Shown piece by piece: positions 21,848 through 33,725 of a stretch of 64,000 bases of DNA. How positions within the stretch are numbered: position 1 is the stretch's first letter; the number at the start of each line of letters is the position of its first letter. The notes beneath the pieces were generated by a model that saw only the letters and a program-made list of their open reading frames with translations, did no database searches and was not told where the DNA came from. Source of the stretch: Megalobrama amblycephala. Taxonomy: Eukaryota; Chordata; Actinopteri; Cypriniformes; Xenocyprididae. The stretch lies in assembly GCF_018812025.1 (NCBI RefSeq), contig NC_063061.1:4763796-4827795 (forward strand). Reading direction: 5' to 3'. The position numbers and the translations under genes were made by a program.

Positions 21848-24800
21848 ATGAGCTGCAGAAGAAAACAACCTGATCTCTTCACCTCGGAAAACAAAGGAAA
21901 GCCACAGAAAGACAGTTTGTTCGCTCTTCGAGTCGTCTTTCTGGATGATAGCGAGCATGTTTTTGAGATGGAGGTGAGGCGATCCTTTGATTCTCAGCAG
22001 AGAGAGTTAAAGTCACATGTTGAAACAGCATGCAGGGCAACTCCATTATTTTGTGCCGTATGCTGAGGGGCATTTATTGCATCTTTTGAGTGGGACAATA
22101 AGTCATGAAAGTGTGTGTGTGTCATTCTGTTGAGTGAGTGAATGCCAGGACAGTTTGGCTTAAGGGTTTGGAGAGAAAATGTATGTCAGCATCCCAATTT
22201 TTCTGTGCATGCTTGAGTGTCTCACCAAAAGACTCTCCGTATCCCTCATCCTGTGTTATAAATCTTCACAGGAATAACATATATCTCACTAATGTGCATT
22301 CAGAGGTTAGTTGTTGGCTAGAAGGCTCACAAGATTTTGACAAATAATATTAACATTTCTCATTTGTTGTTGCTTTTATTTTTCTAAATTCTCATTTAAC
22401 GTTGGCTGATATCATGTATGAATACTAAATACCAGTAATATGACTATTATGCATTTCTTTTGATATAAAAGCATAGATGCTTTTGATTTATTTTATTAGC
22501 AAAGGGTGCTGGGAAAGGATTTCTTCAACGCAGTATGTGGACACCTTAAACTTGTGGAAAAGGAATACTTTGGGCTGGAATTTCGACATCATTGTGGCAG
22601 TTTTGTAAGTGCTTATTTTTGGTAGATTTTGAGACACTAACATATTATATAAACTCAGTTATTGCTGTTAATATGGTTTGACCTGAAGTCATTTTCTTCA
22701 TAGGTTTGGCTGGAACTGCTTAAACCTCTTGCAAAACAAATTAAAAGTAAGTAAATATGATAAATAATAAACAACCCTTATGTTGCCATGTTGTTCATAA
22801 TTATGTTGTGCATACAAATAGTTGTATATTTATGTTAATTTATTATTTATATATATTTTTATATATAGGTTATTGTATTGTTTTAGGCCTTGTTTTACTA
22901 ATTAAGTTAGTATTTTTGATGCTTTATTTAATAACAAATCCAATTGAATCTTATTCAATAACAGTTGTTTGGATTATTTGTATGCACTTATATGCACAGA
23001 AAAACTTTGCGCAAGTAATTTCCATCGAATGCACGTGTACGCAGATGTATTTGTTCTCTGGTCCAGCAAGCTGTCAGAGATCGCAGCAATTAGCAAATGA
23101 CAACGATCCTACAGTCCAATCCAATAAAAACATTTTTTCTTGTTTGCAATGCCATTTCACTCGGATATACATCACAATAGGGAAGAAAATATGACCGCAA
23201 CTTCTGTTTTATGCCAACTTTATTGAATTTGAACAAACTGTATGCTGAAATAAGCAAAACATTAACAACACTTAAATAAAAGCGTGCTGTTTATCAGACC
23301 TGTCAATCAGAAGTGTGCAGAAGTTGTGTTCGTTAGAGGCTCTCGGCATGTTTTCAACATTATAATTGTTGGCTGGTAGAAAGAAAATAAAAAAGTAGCA
23401 TTTTATTTCAAATAAAAATAAGATAAAGGTCTGGTTTCATAGACGGGGCTTAGAATAAGCCAGGATTAGGCCTTTGTTCAATTAGGACATTTACACATAA
23501 ACAGTAGCTTTAATATACAGGTGCTGGTCATATAATTAGAATATCATCAAAAAGTTGATTTATTTCACTAATTCTATTCAAAAAGTGAAACTTGTATATT
23601 ATATTCATTCATTACACACAGACTGATATATTTCAAATGTTTATTTCTTTTAATTTTGATGATTATAACTGACAACTAAGAAAAATCCCAAATTCAGTAT
23701 CTCAGAAAATTAGAATATTGTGAAAAGGTTCAATATTGAAGACACCTGGTGCCACACTCTAATCAGCTAATGAACTCAAAACACCTGCAAAGGCCTTTAA
23801 ATGGTCTCTCAGTCTAGTTCTGTAGGCTACACAATCATGGGGAAGACTGCTGACTTGACAGTTGTCCAAAAGACGACCATTGACACCTTGCACAAGGAGG
23901 ACAAGACACAAAAGGTCATTGCAAAAGAGGCTGGCTGTTCACAGAGCTCTGTGTCCAAGCACATTAATAGAGAGGTGATGGGAAGGAAAAGATGTGGTAG
24001 AAAAAAGTGTACAAGCAATAGGGATAACCGCACCCTGGAGAGGATTGTGAAACAAAACCCATTCAAAAATGTGGGGGAGATTCACAAAGAGTGGACTGCA
24101 GCTGGAGTCAGTGCTTCAAGAACCACTACGCATAGACGTATGCAAGACATGGCTTTCAGCTGTTGCATTCCTCCACTCTTGAACAACAGACAGCGTCAGA
24201 AGCGTCTAAAGACAAAAAGGACTGGACTGCTGCTGAGTGGTCCAAAGTTATGTTCTCTGATGAAAGTAAATTTTGCATTTCCTTTGGAAATCAGGGTCCC
24301 AGAGTCTGGAGGAAGAGAGGAGAGGCACACGATCCACGTTGCTTGAGGTCCAGTGTAAAGTTTCCACAGTCAGTGATGGTTTGGGGTGCCATGTCATCTG
24401 CTGGTGTTGGTCCACTGTGTTTTCTGAGGTCCAAGGTCAACGCAGCCGTATACCAGGAAGTTTTAGAGCACTTCATGCTTCCTGCTGCTGACCAACTTCA
24501 TGGAGATGCAGATTTCATTTTCCAACAGGACTTGGCACCTGCACACAGTGCCAAAGCTACCAGTACCTGGTTTAAGGACCATGGTATCCCTGTTCTTAAT
24601 TGGCCAGCAAACTCGCCTGACCTTAAACCCATAGAAAATCTATGGGGTATTGTGAAGAGGAAGATGCGATATGCCAGACCCAACAGTTGGACTGCATTGC
24701 TGCAGTAATTCAGGCAAAAGGAGCCCCAACTAAGTATTAAGTGCTGTACATGCTCATACTTTTCAGTTGGCCAAGATTTCTAAAAATCCTTTCTTTGTAT

Positions 24801-26474
24801 TGGTCTTAAGTAATATTCTAATTTTCTGAGATACTGAATTTGGGATTTTCCTTAGTTCTCAGTTATAATCATCAAAATGAAAATAAATAAACATTTGAAA
24901 TATATCAGTCTGTGTGTAATGAATGAATATAATATACAAGTTTCACTTTTTGAATGGAATTAGTGAAATAAATCAACTTTTTGATGATATTCTAATTATA
25001 TGACCAGCACCTGTACATACCCTAGAAAAAAACATCACTGGTGTACATCTTGAGACAAAACAATGACACTGACATATTTTAAGATGTATCAGTGCAAGTT
25101 ACTTTCAGTTTCAGCTCAAACATGCATTTTAGTCTGAGATTATCTTAAGCCTTGTCTGTGAAACCGGAGGAAAGACCTTACGTCATGCATCTCCCTCTTC
25201 ATCAGTGATGTGCGGTGGTGTTTTAAAATGAAGAGACAAAGTCCTCAATTTATATATATATATATATATATCTCAAATCTAAATTTATGTCCCTGTTTTA
25301 CTTAATTTTCCTGGTTAAATAAACATTACATAAAAAAGAGACCAAATACAATTATAGTTTGTATTTTTACACTATGTATTGTTAAATTTATTAAAACCAA
25401 GTATACATTTCATAAAGTTAGTGTTTTTATGCATTTTTACATTTATTCCAAAATAATAACTAAAGGCAGTAACAATTTAAACAATATATATTATTTGTGA
25501 ACTAATATTCAGCTTATTCATCAATCATCAGACATGAAGATGTAGCTTTAATTTCATCAAGCTGATTGCTCACTAAACACCTCACGGTCATAATTTTTTT
25601 AGGCCATTTCGAGTTTGATTTTGACGTGACATAAAGCAGTGATATTTCTAAGTGGCTTTTTAATTGTCACAGACATGCCAGGCTCAGCACCCAGCCAATC
25701 ACAACGCACTCCTTCACCAGAGTACTGATCACACGCACCTGTCACTCATCACAGTCCCAATCAGCAGCACTACTTAAGACACTCCTCACAGACACTCAGT
25801 CACTGTCCGGTCTCGTTAATGCAAACATACCTGTATGGAAGCGTTGCCTCCCCTCACGTGACTTTCCCTTATTCATTCTCAATTACCCCCCACTAAACCC
25901 AGCGCACGCTTTAGGGGGTCTGTTAAAAGTCAATGGGATCAAGGGAGGCACTGCCACTGTAACTTCACCTGCAGGTGTCGCTGTATAAGCATTACTTATA
26001 AAAATGAGTGACTTTTACACTTTTCACATTTTGTATCCTACAATTCTGACTTCTTTTCTCAGAATTGTGAGATATAAATTCGCAATTATCTTTTAAATTG
26101 TTTTATTCCATGGTGGAAACAAGTTTCCATAATAATATCCTCTCATTTGCTGCACACACCAACACAGAGGCTGCATTTTCCTATCAATTCACTTTATAAC
26201 AATATCTAAAATATGGCTTATAACATTATTGTATACACATATTGTATGAAAATGTGAACAGGTTTTAATAGATTTTACCCACAAATACGGCATAAGGTAT
26301 TTACGGTTAGTGAATGAGAATTGTTATTTTTCTGTCATTTTCTGTCATTTACAGTACAAACAAAACACGATATTATCCTCTTCTTAAAACAGGAAGAAAT
26401 GGTGTGACCTTCCGCTTCATAGTGAAGTTTTTCCCACCAGACCCAGGACAGCTGCAGAGAGAGCTAACCAGGTG

Positions 26475-26520
<46 letters not shown>

Positions 26521-29500
26521 CATGACACAACACAACAGACAGTCATCATCTTCTGGTCTCCTGCAGGTATCTGTTCGCACTGCAGATCAAACAGGATCTG
26601 TCCAATGGCAGTCTGACCTGTAATGATAACAGTGCTGCTTTACTGGTTTCCTATCTTCTGCAGGGTATGTAGAGTTTCTCCTGTAGCTTAGCTTTGATAT
26701 GTGCGTGTGTGTCTGAACTAATGCCTGTGTGTTTCTGCAGCAGAGATCGGGGACTATGTAGAAGAGCTGGACAAGCAGCATTTGGAAAACAAGAGGTACA
26801 TCCCAAACCAGGAGTGCCTCCACAGAAAGATCACACGCTTCCATAAGAGACACAGGTAATGTTGTGTGGACAGACCTTTACAAAACACACACACTGCGAA
26901 GAGATTTTGGAAGCACTTTACTTGAGGCCTTTATGTGTAATGCATTATAAAGATTTTCATAAATAACTGTAACTAAATTTCAAATGCATTATATCTGTAA
27001 TTTCCTTGTTACAGGAATGAAATTGGTTTTGTTTTAATGCATTATATTTCTTGTGAAATGCTGAATAGATGTATTATAATGTTTTACAACTGTGGTTATA
27101 ATGAGAACATATTACGATGCATTACAAGGTATGATTAGTGTATTAAAAACATAAAGTCTTAAAGTGTTACCAAGATTTTTTTTTCTCTATCTGCCAATAA
27201 TATGTCTTAGTAAGATGATATTTAAATGTTTAATTCATCAAAGCTCTGTAGTTTTTATTGTGGGGGCGAAACAAAACAGGCTTCTTTAATTGTGTCTGTA
27301 ATTTCACAGTATTTCACGTTTATTCAGTACACTTCCACAGTGTTTATTACACTTGATGTTTGTTAGTTTTCACATACAGAGGGATGAGTGGAAATCATTT
27401 TCTGTGGTACAGTAACTCACACTTTGTCTCAGATTCTGACCTAACATACTTTAACCTTAAAAATCAACACAGAGAAACGATAAACCCCTGTATTGTCCCG
27501 TGCTGCAGAGGTCAATCCCCAGCTCAAGCGGACAGTCAGCTGCTCGAGGTCGCCCGTAAACTGGACATGTACGGCATCCGACCTCACGCAGCCAGCGATG
27601 GAGAAGACATGAGGATCAATCTGGCTGTCACTCACTCTGGAGTGCTGGTTTTCCAGGTATAGGCTATATAAATAATAATAAAAAATAATAATAAGGCCAT
27701 TACAGAATATTGGCAGTTTTGTTATTTTCACATCGAACAAACGTCTGTTAACTACTGTCTTTTATGCTTTTATTTTAGGGAAATACCAAAATAAACTCTT
27801 TCAGCTGGGCCAATATTCGTAAGCTCAGCTTCAAGAGGAAACACTTTTTGATAAAACTTCATGCACCGATTGTGGTAATTATTGCTGTTCCATTTTCAAA
27901 AAATGGAAATCTGAAAACCATTCAGCAAAATATCCATTGCCGTTTCTGTGACATCAAACCGGAAAATGTTTTTGTCATTGTTTCTGCTCAGGCGTCCTGT
28001 AAGGACACTGTAGAATTTGCCATGGCCAGTCGTGACGTTTGTAAGGCCTTCTGGAAGATGTGTGTGGAGTATCATGCCTTCTTCCGTCTGTCTGAGGAGC
28101 CGAAGGGCAAACAGAAATCGCTCCTCTACAGCAGGGGATCTTGCTTTAGATACAGGTGGATAACATTACAATACTACGATATTGTGACACTTAAAGGATT
28201 AGTTCACTTCGGAATGAATATTTCCTGATAATTTACTCACCCCCATGTCTTCCAAGATGTTCATGTCTTTCTTTCTTCAGTTGAAAAGAAATGAAGTTTT
28301 TTGATGAAAACATTCCAGGATTTTTCTCCATATAGTGGACTTCACTGGGGTTCAACGGGTTGAAGGTCCAAATGTCAGTTTCAGTGCAGCTTCAAAGAGC
28401 TCTACATGATCCCAGACGAGGACTAAGAGTCTTATCTAGAGAAACCATCGCTCATTTTCTAAAAAAATAAAAATTATATAGTTTTTAACCACAAATGCCA
28501 TTACGTAATCATGTTGGAAAGTCACGCGTGACATCGTCTGGGATCATGTAGAGCTCTTTGAAGCTGCACTGAAACTGACATTTGGACCTTCAACCCGTTG
28601 AACCCCAGTGAAGTCCACTATATGGAGAAAAATCCTGGAATATTTTCCTCAAAAACCTTCATTTCTTTTCGGCTGAAGAAAGACAGACAAGAACATCTTG
28701 AATCATGGAAATGATGAAGGCAGATTGAGCACTTCTGTTTATCAGCCAGTCATTTATAGATGTTGGACAATATCAAGAGTCTTATAATGCACAAATATCA
28801 AACCAATTAATCAGAATGATTTGGGATTAAAGAAAAATATTGTCATTACACAATTTGCCACCAACAGTGGAAGAACTCAAAAGCAGCTGTTGGACTTCGC
28901 AAAGAAATCTGAGAAGAACTTACCTTTTAAGAGGTGAGAAATGTCTAGAAACAGTTTTAAAAACTCTTATTTCTGTAAAAAAGTGCCCATGTTTAAAATA
29001 ATGAGTTGTTCTGTTTCCTTCAGAAGGTACGGTAAAGACAGACAATGCAGATCCTCGCCTGACCTGCTGACTGATGTTTCCAAGCAGGTACATAAAGTAT
29101 ATTAATAAAGCTGGAAGGTGTTACTCATTTTCTGACACAAGGCAAAGTCTCCTCAACACAAGGGTATTTAAATGTCCCACGGATCAACTAAACAAAACAC
29201 ACATTTAAACAGAACACTATCCTATCCATGTGCTTCTGTCGTTCTTGTCGGTGTCGTTGCAGTTCTGGCATTATTTCTCTCACATGTATGTTTGCATTTG
29301 CTCTAGATCGAAAGCACAGAGTTCATCTGCAGCAAGGAGATGATGGACGAGTACCTATATTTGAAATATTACTAACCACATATAAGTTATTCTTAATTTT
29401 ACTTGATATAAATCAGTAAAGATTTCATAGCAAAAAGACCCGTGAACCATAACCGTGAAGGTGGACGTTTGTACAGTTATAAAAGACCTTTACTAGCTAA

Positions 29501-32500
29501 AAAGTCTAAACTATCAATCAGATGACAGAAGGGATGGAGGAGATTGTGTGTGACAGGTTTATCAGCAAAGTTTTGATCATGTTGATCATTTAGAGGACTT
29601 TTGGCTTTTTACCGGAAAAGAAACCATTCACACATCAGCACCAAAATACTGGTAAATTTTGTTTCAGAACTTCATTCCAGGAAAAGCGTTTTAGTTTTAC
29701 TATCAGTTTTCACTATCGTTGCTCATGGCAGAAGTTTTTCAACTCCAATGCAGACGTCAGATCACCTTATGTAAATACCCTAGTGCAGACGCTAGCCAAT
29801 TGCGTTCATGCAACACCGAAAAGTAATGTGATTGTCTGTTGTCACTATGATGCCTCCGCCAAACATTGACGCCAATGCCCCGTGTGAATGCAGCATAAGG
29901 GGATGATCAAACAGAACATGTTTTTGCTCTTGAGACAGGAGACACTCATAATAGTATTAAACTGCAGAGAAAATAATGTAAAAATAAGGCTGGATCTTAA
30001 AAGTGACACATTGAAAAAGCTGCAAGATGTGGCGCAACGGTCAAAGATGTCATCTAGTGCATATTTACATAGAAAACTATTAAAAAGCAGCGGAGCTTAC
30101 TGTAAACAGCACGGAGTAATGACGTCATCGACATAAGAGCTTTATGATTGGCCCAAAGCAGACTTCTAAAGCCCTGGGTATACTTCGTTTTCTAACGCGT
30201 ACTCTAGTGTACGCACACCGTCGTACACACAGCCTTGCAAAGTATGCTTCATTTGACTCATACGCGTACACAGGCGTTCAACGTATGCACAGTTTTGAGC
30301 AATCCGGACATGTTGGGACGTTTTTTAAATTTGAATAAAATGAAAACTAAAAGACTTTCAAATCACATGAGCCAATATTTTATTCACAGTAGAACATAGA
30401 TAACATAACAAAAGTTTAAACAGAGAAATTATACACTTTTTTCCACTAAATGAGCTCATTTCAAATGTAATGCCTGCTACAGGTCTCAAAAAAGTTGGCA
30501 CGGGGGCAACAAATGGCTCAAAAAGCAAGAAATTAAAAAAAAAAAAACATTCAACTGGGAGAACATCTAGCAACTGATTAATGATTAGCTATAAAAGGGA
30601 TGTCTTAGAGAGGCAGAGTCTCTCAGAAGTAAAGATGGGCAGAGCTGTGAAAGAGTGCGTAAAAAGATTGTGGAATACTTTAAAAACAGTGTTCCTCAAC
30701 GTCAAATTTCAAGGGCTTTGCAAATCTCATCATCTACAGTGCATAACATCATCAAAAGATTCAGAGAAACTGGAGAAATCTTTGTGCGTAAGGTACAAGG
30801 CTGAAGACCTTTATTGGATGCCAGTGGTCTTCAGGCCCTCAGATGACACTGCATCACTCATCGGCATGATTGTGTCAATGACTTTACTAAATGGACCCAG
30901 GAATACTTCCAGAAACCACTTTTGGTAAACACAATCCGCCGTGCCATCTGCAGATGCCAACTAAAGCTCTATCATGCAAAAAGGAAGCCATATGTGAACA
31001 TGGTCCAAAAGCACCGTTGTGTCCTGTGGGCCAAGGCTTGAGTCCAAATTTGACATTCTTGTTGGAAATCACGGACGCCGTGTCCTCCAGGAGGAAGACC
31101 TTTCAGTGTGTTATCAGCGTTCAGTTCAAAGCCAGCATCTCTGATGGTATGGGGGTGCATGAGTGCATACGGTATGGGCAGCTTGCATGTTTTGGAAGAC
31201 ACTATGAATGCTGAAAGGTATATAAAGGTTGTAGAGCAACATATGCTTCCTTCCAGACGACATATTTCAGGGAAGGCCTTGTGTATTTCAGCAGGACAAT
31301 GCAAAACCACATACTGCAGCTATTACAACAGCATGGCTTCGTCGTAGAAGAGTCCGGGTGCCGAATTGGCCTGCCTGCAGTCCAGATCTTTCAACTATAG
31401 CGAAAAATACATCAAAGTCAACCACAAACTCTTCAGCAGCTAGAAACCTGTATCAGGCAAGAATGGGACCAAATTCCAACACCAAAACTCTAGAAACTCA
31501 TAACCTTGATGCCCAGACATCTTCAAACTGTTTTGAAAAGAATAGGAGATGCTACACCATGGTAAACATGCCCCCGTCCCAACTATTTTGAGACCTGTAG
31601 CCGGCATCAAATTTGAAATGAGCTAATTTTGTGCTTAAAATTGTAATCTTTCTCAGTTTAAACATTTGTTATGTTATCTATGTTCTATTGTGAATAAAAT
31701 ATTGGCTCATGTGATTGGAAAGTCTATTCAAATTTAAAAAATGTCCCAACATTTCCAGCATTGGGGTTGTACAACCCATGTAAACATCTTTGTATTCTTT
31801 CATGCTAGAGTTGTACAAGTGAGGGTACTTTCTAACCTTTTCACACAACCTCTCGTCTATATAGGCCTCCATTGTCACTGTAGCTTGCATGTGTTCCGGT
31901 CTGTTCTGTTTATGCAGGTTTTCTTTGACTACCTTATGAATTGACGCCCCCAGGGCACAGTTGCCACCTTGTGGATAAATTACTACAAAAAAATGCGCAT
32001 GTGCGACCTGTGCGTACAAAGTACACTCAGTTACAAAAATTCGGCGGTGCATGTACAGTACGCTCATACTCTTTTGATGATGAAATTCGCGTCACGTGCA
32101 CTGTGCGCTGACCCTCGTGTACACGTAAAAAGTGAAGTATACTTTGGGCTTTACATCAACGCATTCTGACTTTGTATATGCTTATAGAGGTAATCTTCAT
32201 GCTCCGTTCACACAGCATCATACCGGTAATTTACCCGTAATGTTACAACTTCCCTTACTAGTAAATTGCCAGACGCACACATGATCTCCTACCGGTAATT
32301 TACCAGTAAGGACTGTATGTATGTGTGAAAGGAGCTATTGATAAAACAGAGGCTCTTTGCGTTCTGACTGTGTTGCAGGCATACGAGCAGTCGTGTGGTT
32401 TTCCTCATGCGGGCTGCGCTCCGGGCGGGAAGCGGAGTCAGTCAGCCGTGGAGGTTCTCGTCTCGTCCGAGTTCGAGGATTCTCAGGCGTCTTCCCTTCA

Positions 32501-33374
32501 GCCCTTCCACTCGGAGGCAGACGCAGGGCCCGATGTACAGCAGGTGCACAGGAGCGACCGGAGAGCCCGGTGCAGATGCTGCGCTTCACAGCGCGAACGT
32601 CCCAACAGACGGCAGCTGGTGCTGCTTTACCCAAACCACCCTCACACCTGCCTGCACCTTCATCCGGTACCTCTGGTGCCGGTGTGTCCGCTGAGTGCTT
32701 CGTTTGCTCTGGATCACTCTTGTGCTCCAGTCCTGCTGCCGTGCTGCAGTCACACCGCTCATCAGCAATCGCCCATGTGCTTTCTAGATGACGCTGTGCG
32801 CTCTTCCAGCTTCTCCGGATCCTCGTATGGCTCCCCGGCCCTTATAAACTGGCAGCAGTATTCTGGCGTCGGTTGGTCTACGGTGCTCGGAGCAGCGCCA
32901 GGCTTTTACTTAGCGGGTAGCTTTGGAGACAGAGATTGCAAAGACTTTGACAGGGAAGAGTTAGGCCACTTCAGTGACGACTGCAGCTACCAAACGGGAC
33001 TTCCTCGCCGCTCGTACAGCCAGTCTGACATGAAGATGTTATGTGAGCCTGCCGAGTTTCGACCACTGGGTCACTATCCTCACCTTTCTCGACGGCAAGG
33101 CCTCTCACGGCCTACATACCTGCCGCTGCACTCGTCTCTCCTGCCGGAGCAACCGACAGAAGGAAGCCGGTCAGAACTGAGTCACAGTGACTCGGACTCG
33201 GATGCCGTGTGTTCGTCCTACTGCCCCGGGCTCAGCCGACTGGTGCGGACTGGGCCTCTGGCACGCATGCGCATTTCCTCCGGTAGCTTACAGCTGGATG
33301 AAGAGGAACATTTGTCTAGTAATGAAGAAGGTACAGCCTCTGCATCAGCTGTCAAAGCTAAACACAAGTCCTGA
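21848..33374 (+). CDS. frmd7: FERM domain-containing protein 7
   Basis: The coding exons are 21848-21973, 22500-22604, 22704-22746, 26393-26471, 26567-26664, 26741-26855, 27509-27656, 27779-27874, 27992-28155, 28868-28933, 29024-29087 and 32379-33374. Every junction is GT-AG and every phase agrees, giving 699 residues (human FRMD7 is about 714). Residues about 19-300 form the FERM domain: F1 with [13 protein letters not shown] and [10 protein letters not shown]2 with [14 protein letters not shown] and [18 protein letters not shown]3 with [17 protein letters not shown] and [16 protein letters not shown]. The FERM-adjacent region (about 310-368) ends in [14 protein letters not shown]. The long last exon is low complexity except for conserved SQSDMK..EFRPLG and [14 protein letters not shown] blocks. 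FRMD7 acts at the membrane-cytoskeleton border in neurite outgrowth, and human loss causes infantile nystagmus. Convergent neighbour stk26 supports orthology. The start could instead be ATG 21378 (709 residues). Confidence 0.95.
23518..25013 (+). mobile_element. Tc1-like DNA transposon, nearly complete
   Basis: 1,496 bp, flanked by TA on each side (23516-23517, 25014-25015), with long terminal inverted repeats of about 200 bp that start CAGGTGCTGGTCATATAATT. It lies in the third frmd7 coding intron in the same direction as the gene. It carries a transposase gene (separate entry) and a 5' leader. The long TIRs and DD34E enzyme place it in the Tc1 branch of Tc1/mariner. Confidence 0.95.
23837..24745 (+). 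pseudogene. Tc1-like transposase, frameshifted
   Basis: From ATG 23837 the first frame encodes the paired-type helix-turn-helix DNA-binding part ([20 protein letters not shown], then [11 protein letters not shown]), a second HTH with a basic GRKKC hook, and a linker. Near 24,205-24,215 the frame changes. The second frame (to the stop at 24,708) carries the catalytic core: VMFSDESKF (first Asp), [13 protein letters not shown] (second Asp) and [13 protein letters not shown] (Glu), with 34 residues between the second Asp and Glu (DD34E). A deletion near 24,690-24,700 puts the natural C-terminus (stop about 24,740) in yet another frame. The copy is therefore inactive but young. Confidence 0.92.
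25253..25272. repeat. (TA)n microsatellite
   Basis: Short uninterrupted TA run in frmd7 intron 3 (coding numbering). Confidence 0.9.
25670..25830 (+). repeat. Possible fragment of an LTR
   Basis: CAGCACCCAGCCAATCACAA, later CAGCAGCACTACTTAAGACA and CACTCAGTCACTGTCCGGTC resemble the TATA-to-start part of fish gypsy LTRs (compare CTATTTAAGACAC at about 5,000). No ends or duplications are seen. Confidence 0.4.
25830..25995 (-). repeat. Inverted fragment related to the 13.7-15.7 kb hAT
   Basis: GTTGCCTCCCCTCACGTGAC, TTCATTCTCAATTACCCCCC and GGGAGGCACTGCC match, in reverse, the flanks of the hAT host near 13,735 and 14,985-15,035. It supports a multi-copy family. Confidence 0.6.
26476..26518. 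repeat. (CA)n microsatellite next to a splice donor
   Basis: About 21 CA units begin five bases after the exon ending at 26471 (donor GTGCCA) and fill almost half of the 95-bp frmd7 intron. Confidence 0.95.
28191..28705. mobile_element. TTAA-ended foldback element, truncated copy
   Basis: Begins TTAAAGGATTAGTTCACTTC 36 bases after the frmd7 exon ending at 28155. The left arm (AGTGGACTTCACTGGGGTTC) pairs with the right arm (GAACCCCAGTGAAGTCCACT) at about 28,600. The last few dozen bases of the right arm are lost. Same family as 44,914-45,808. Confidence 0.85.
29090..30166. other. No gene seen; frmd7 last intron, first part
   Basis: No exon signals with coding content. Possible repeat pieces at 29,740-29,900 and 30,100-30,165 have no clear ends. 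Confidence 0.4.
30300..31769 (+). mobile_element. Degenerate Tc1/mariner fossil
   Basis: The left end CAATCCGGACATGTTGGGAC and the right end (CATTTCCAGCATTGGGGTTG, followed by TA) are inverted. The next about 150 bases on each side also pair (CAAATCACATGAGCCAATAT against ATATTGGCTCATGTGATTGG). The middle encodes broken transposase pieces in several frames. Confidence 0.85.
30620..31600 (+). pseudogene. Fossil Tc1-type transposase
   Basis: Pieces in shifting frames: a helix-turn-helix part near 30,640-30,800, a cluster around 30,910-31,030, a [13 protein letters not shown] segment at about 31,240-31,275, and [11 protein letters not shown] at about 31,360-31,400 in place of the usual NxPDLNPIE motif. 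The expected final Glu is not conserved. Many stops; no function is likely. Confidence 0.75.
32196..32335. repeat. Small TIR element upstream of the frmd7 last exon
   Basis: GCTCCGTTCACACAGCATCA at the left and GTGTGAAAGGAGC at the right are imperfect complements. Two copies of TACCGGTAATTTACC lie inside. It ends about 45 bases before the acceptor of the last frmd7 exon. Confidence 0.55.
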
Positions 33375-33429
33375 GATACACAGGGAACATGGACAACTGT
33401 GTACTACAACATAAATTCATTCATTTGCA

Positions 33430-33725
33430 CCCATGCAGGGTTGCCAGTTTTTCACAACAAAACCCACCCAATTGCTACTCAAAACTAGCCCAATCACATT
33501 TCGGGGGTCCTCCGGTCCCAGGGGATAAAATTTGTGTTTTTGGCAGGGTTCCCCTGGTAAAATTCACATTGCAGGGGTTAAATATCATGTTATTTGGGGT
33601 TGCTTCAACCCACGGACATGAAAAACAACCCGCAGCAACAGTGTTAAAGTAGCCCAATTCCACGGGAAAACCACGGACTGCACCAAAGTGTGCTGCACAA
33701 GTCCTGAAAAGTGAAGCCAAAGCAT
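33430..33725. repeat. Dispersed repeat in the frmd7 3' flank
   Basis: CAGGGTTGCCAGTTTTTCAC starts about 63 bases after the frmd7 stop. It contains CTACTCAAAACTAGCCCAAT and GGGGTCCTCCGGTCCCAGGG. From memory this is a frequent fish MITE. It is likely to be part of the 3' UTR, since no poly(A) signal precedes it. Confidence 0.5.

Larger units (their letters stand above)
23430..25173. mobile_element. MITE (GGTCTGGTTTCATAGAC) split by a Tc1 element
   Basis: The left part 23430-23517 (GGTCTGGTTTCATAGACGGG) and the right part 25014-25173 (...AAGCCTTGTCTGTGAAACC) have complementary ends. Together they make an about 245-bp non-coding element. The Tc1 element sits at a TA within it. Confidence 0.7.
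30167..32153. mobile_element. TIR element (TAAAGCCC...GTATACTTC) with nested Tc1
   Basis: The left end TAAAGCCCTGGGTATACTTC is mirrored at the right by GAAGTATACTTTGGGCTTTA (32,134-32,153). Subterminal runs of TACGCGTACAC/GTGTACACGT also pair. The Tc1-like fossil at 30,300-31,769 lies inside. Without it the element would be about 520 bp and non-coding. Confidence 0.72.

Noticed and set aside
22757..23194. 145-residue plus-strand open frame after a frmd7 exon
   Set aside because: It lies in an intron; low-complexity hydrophobic text, and part of it matches repeat sequence near 56,370.
32357..32791. Long plus-strand open frame overlapping the frmd7 last exon
   Set aside because: It is in another frame of a GC-rich coding exon; the frmd7 frame matches conserved SQSDMK and [10 protein letters not shown] blocks, so this is a shadow.
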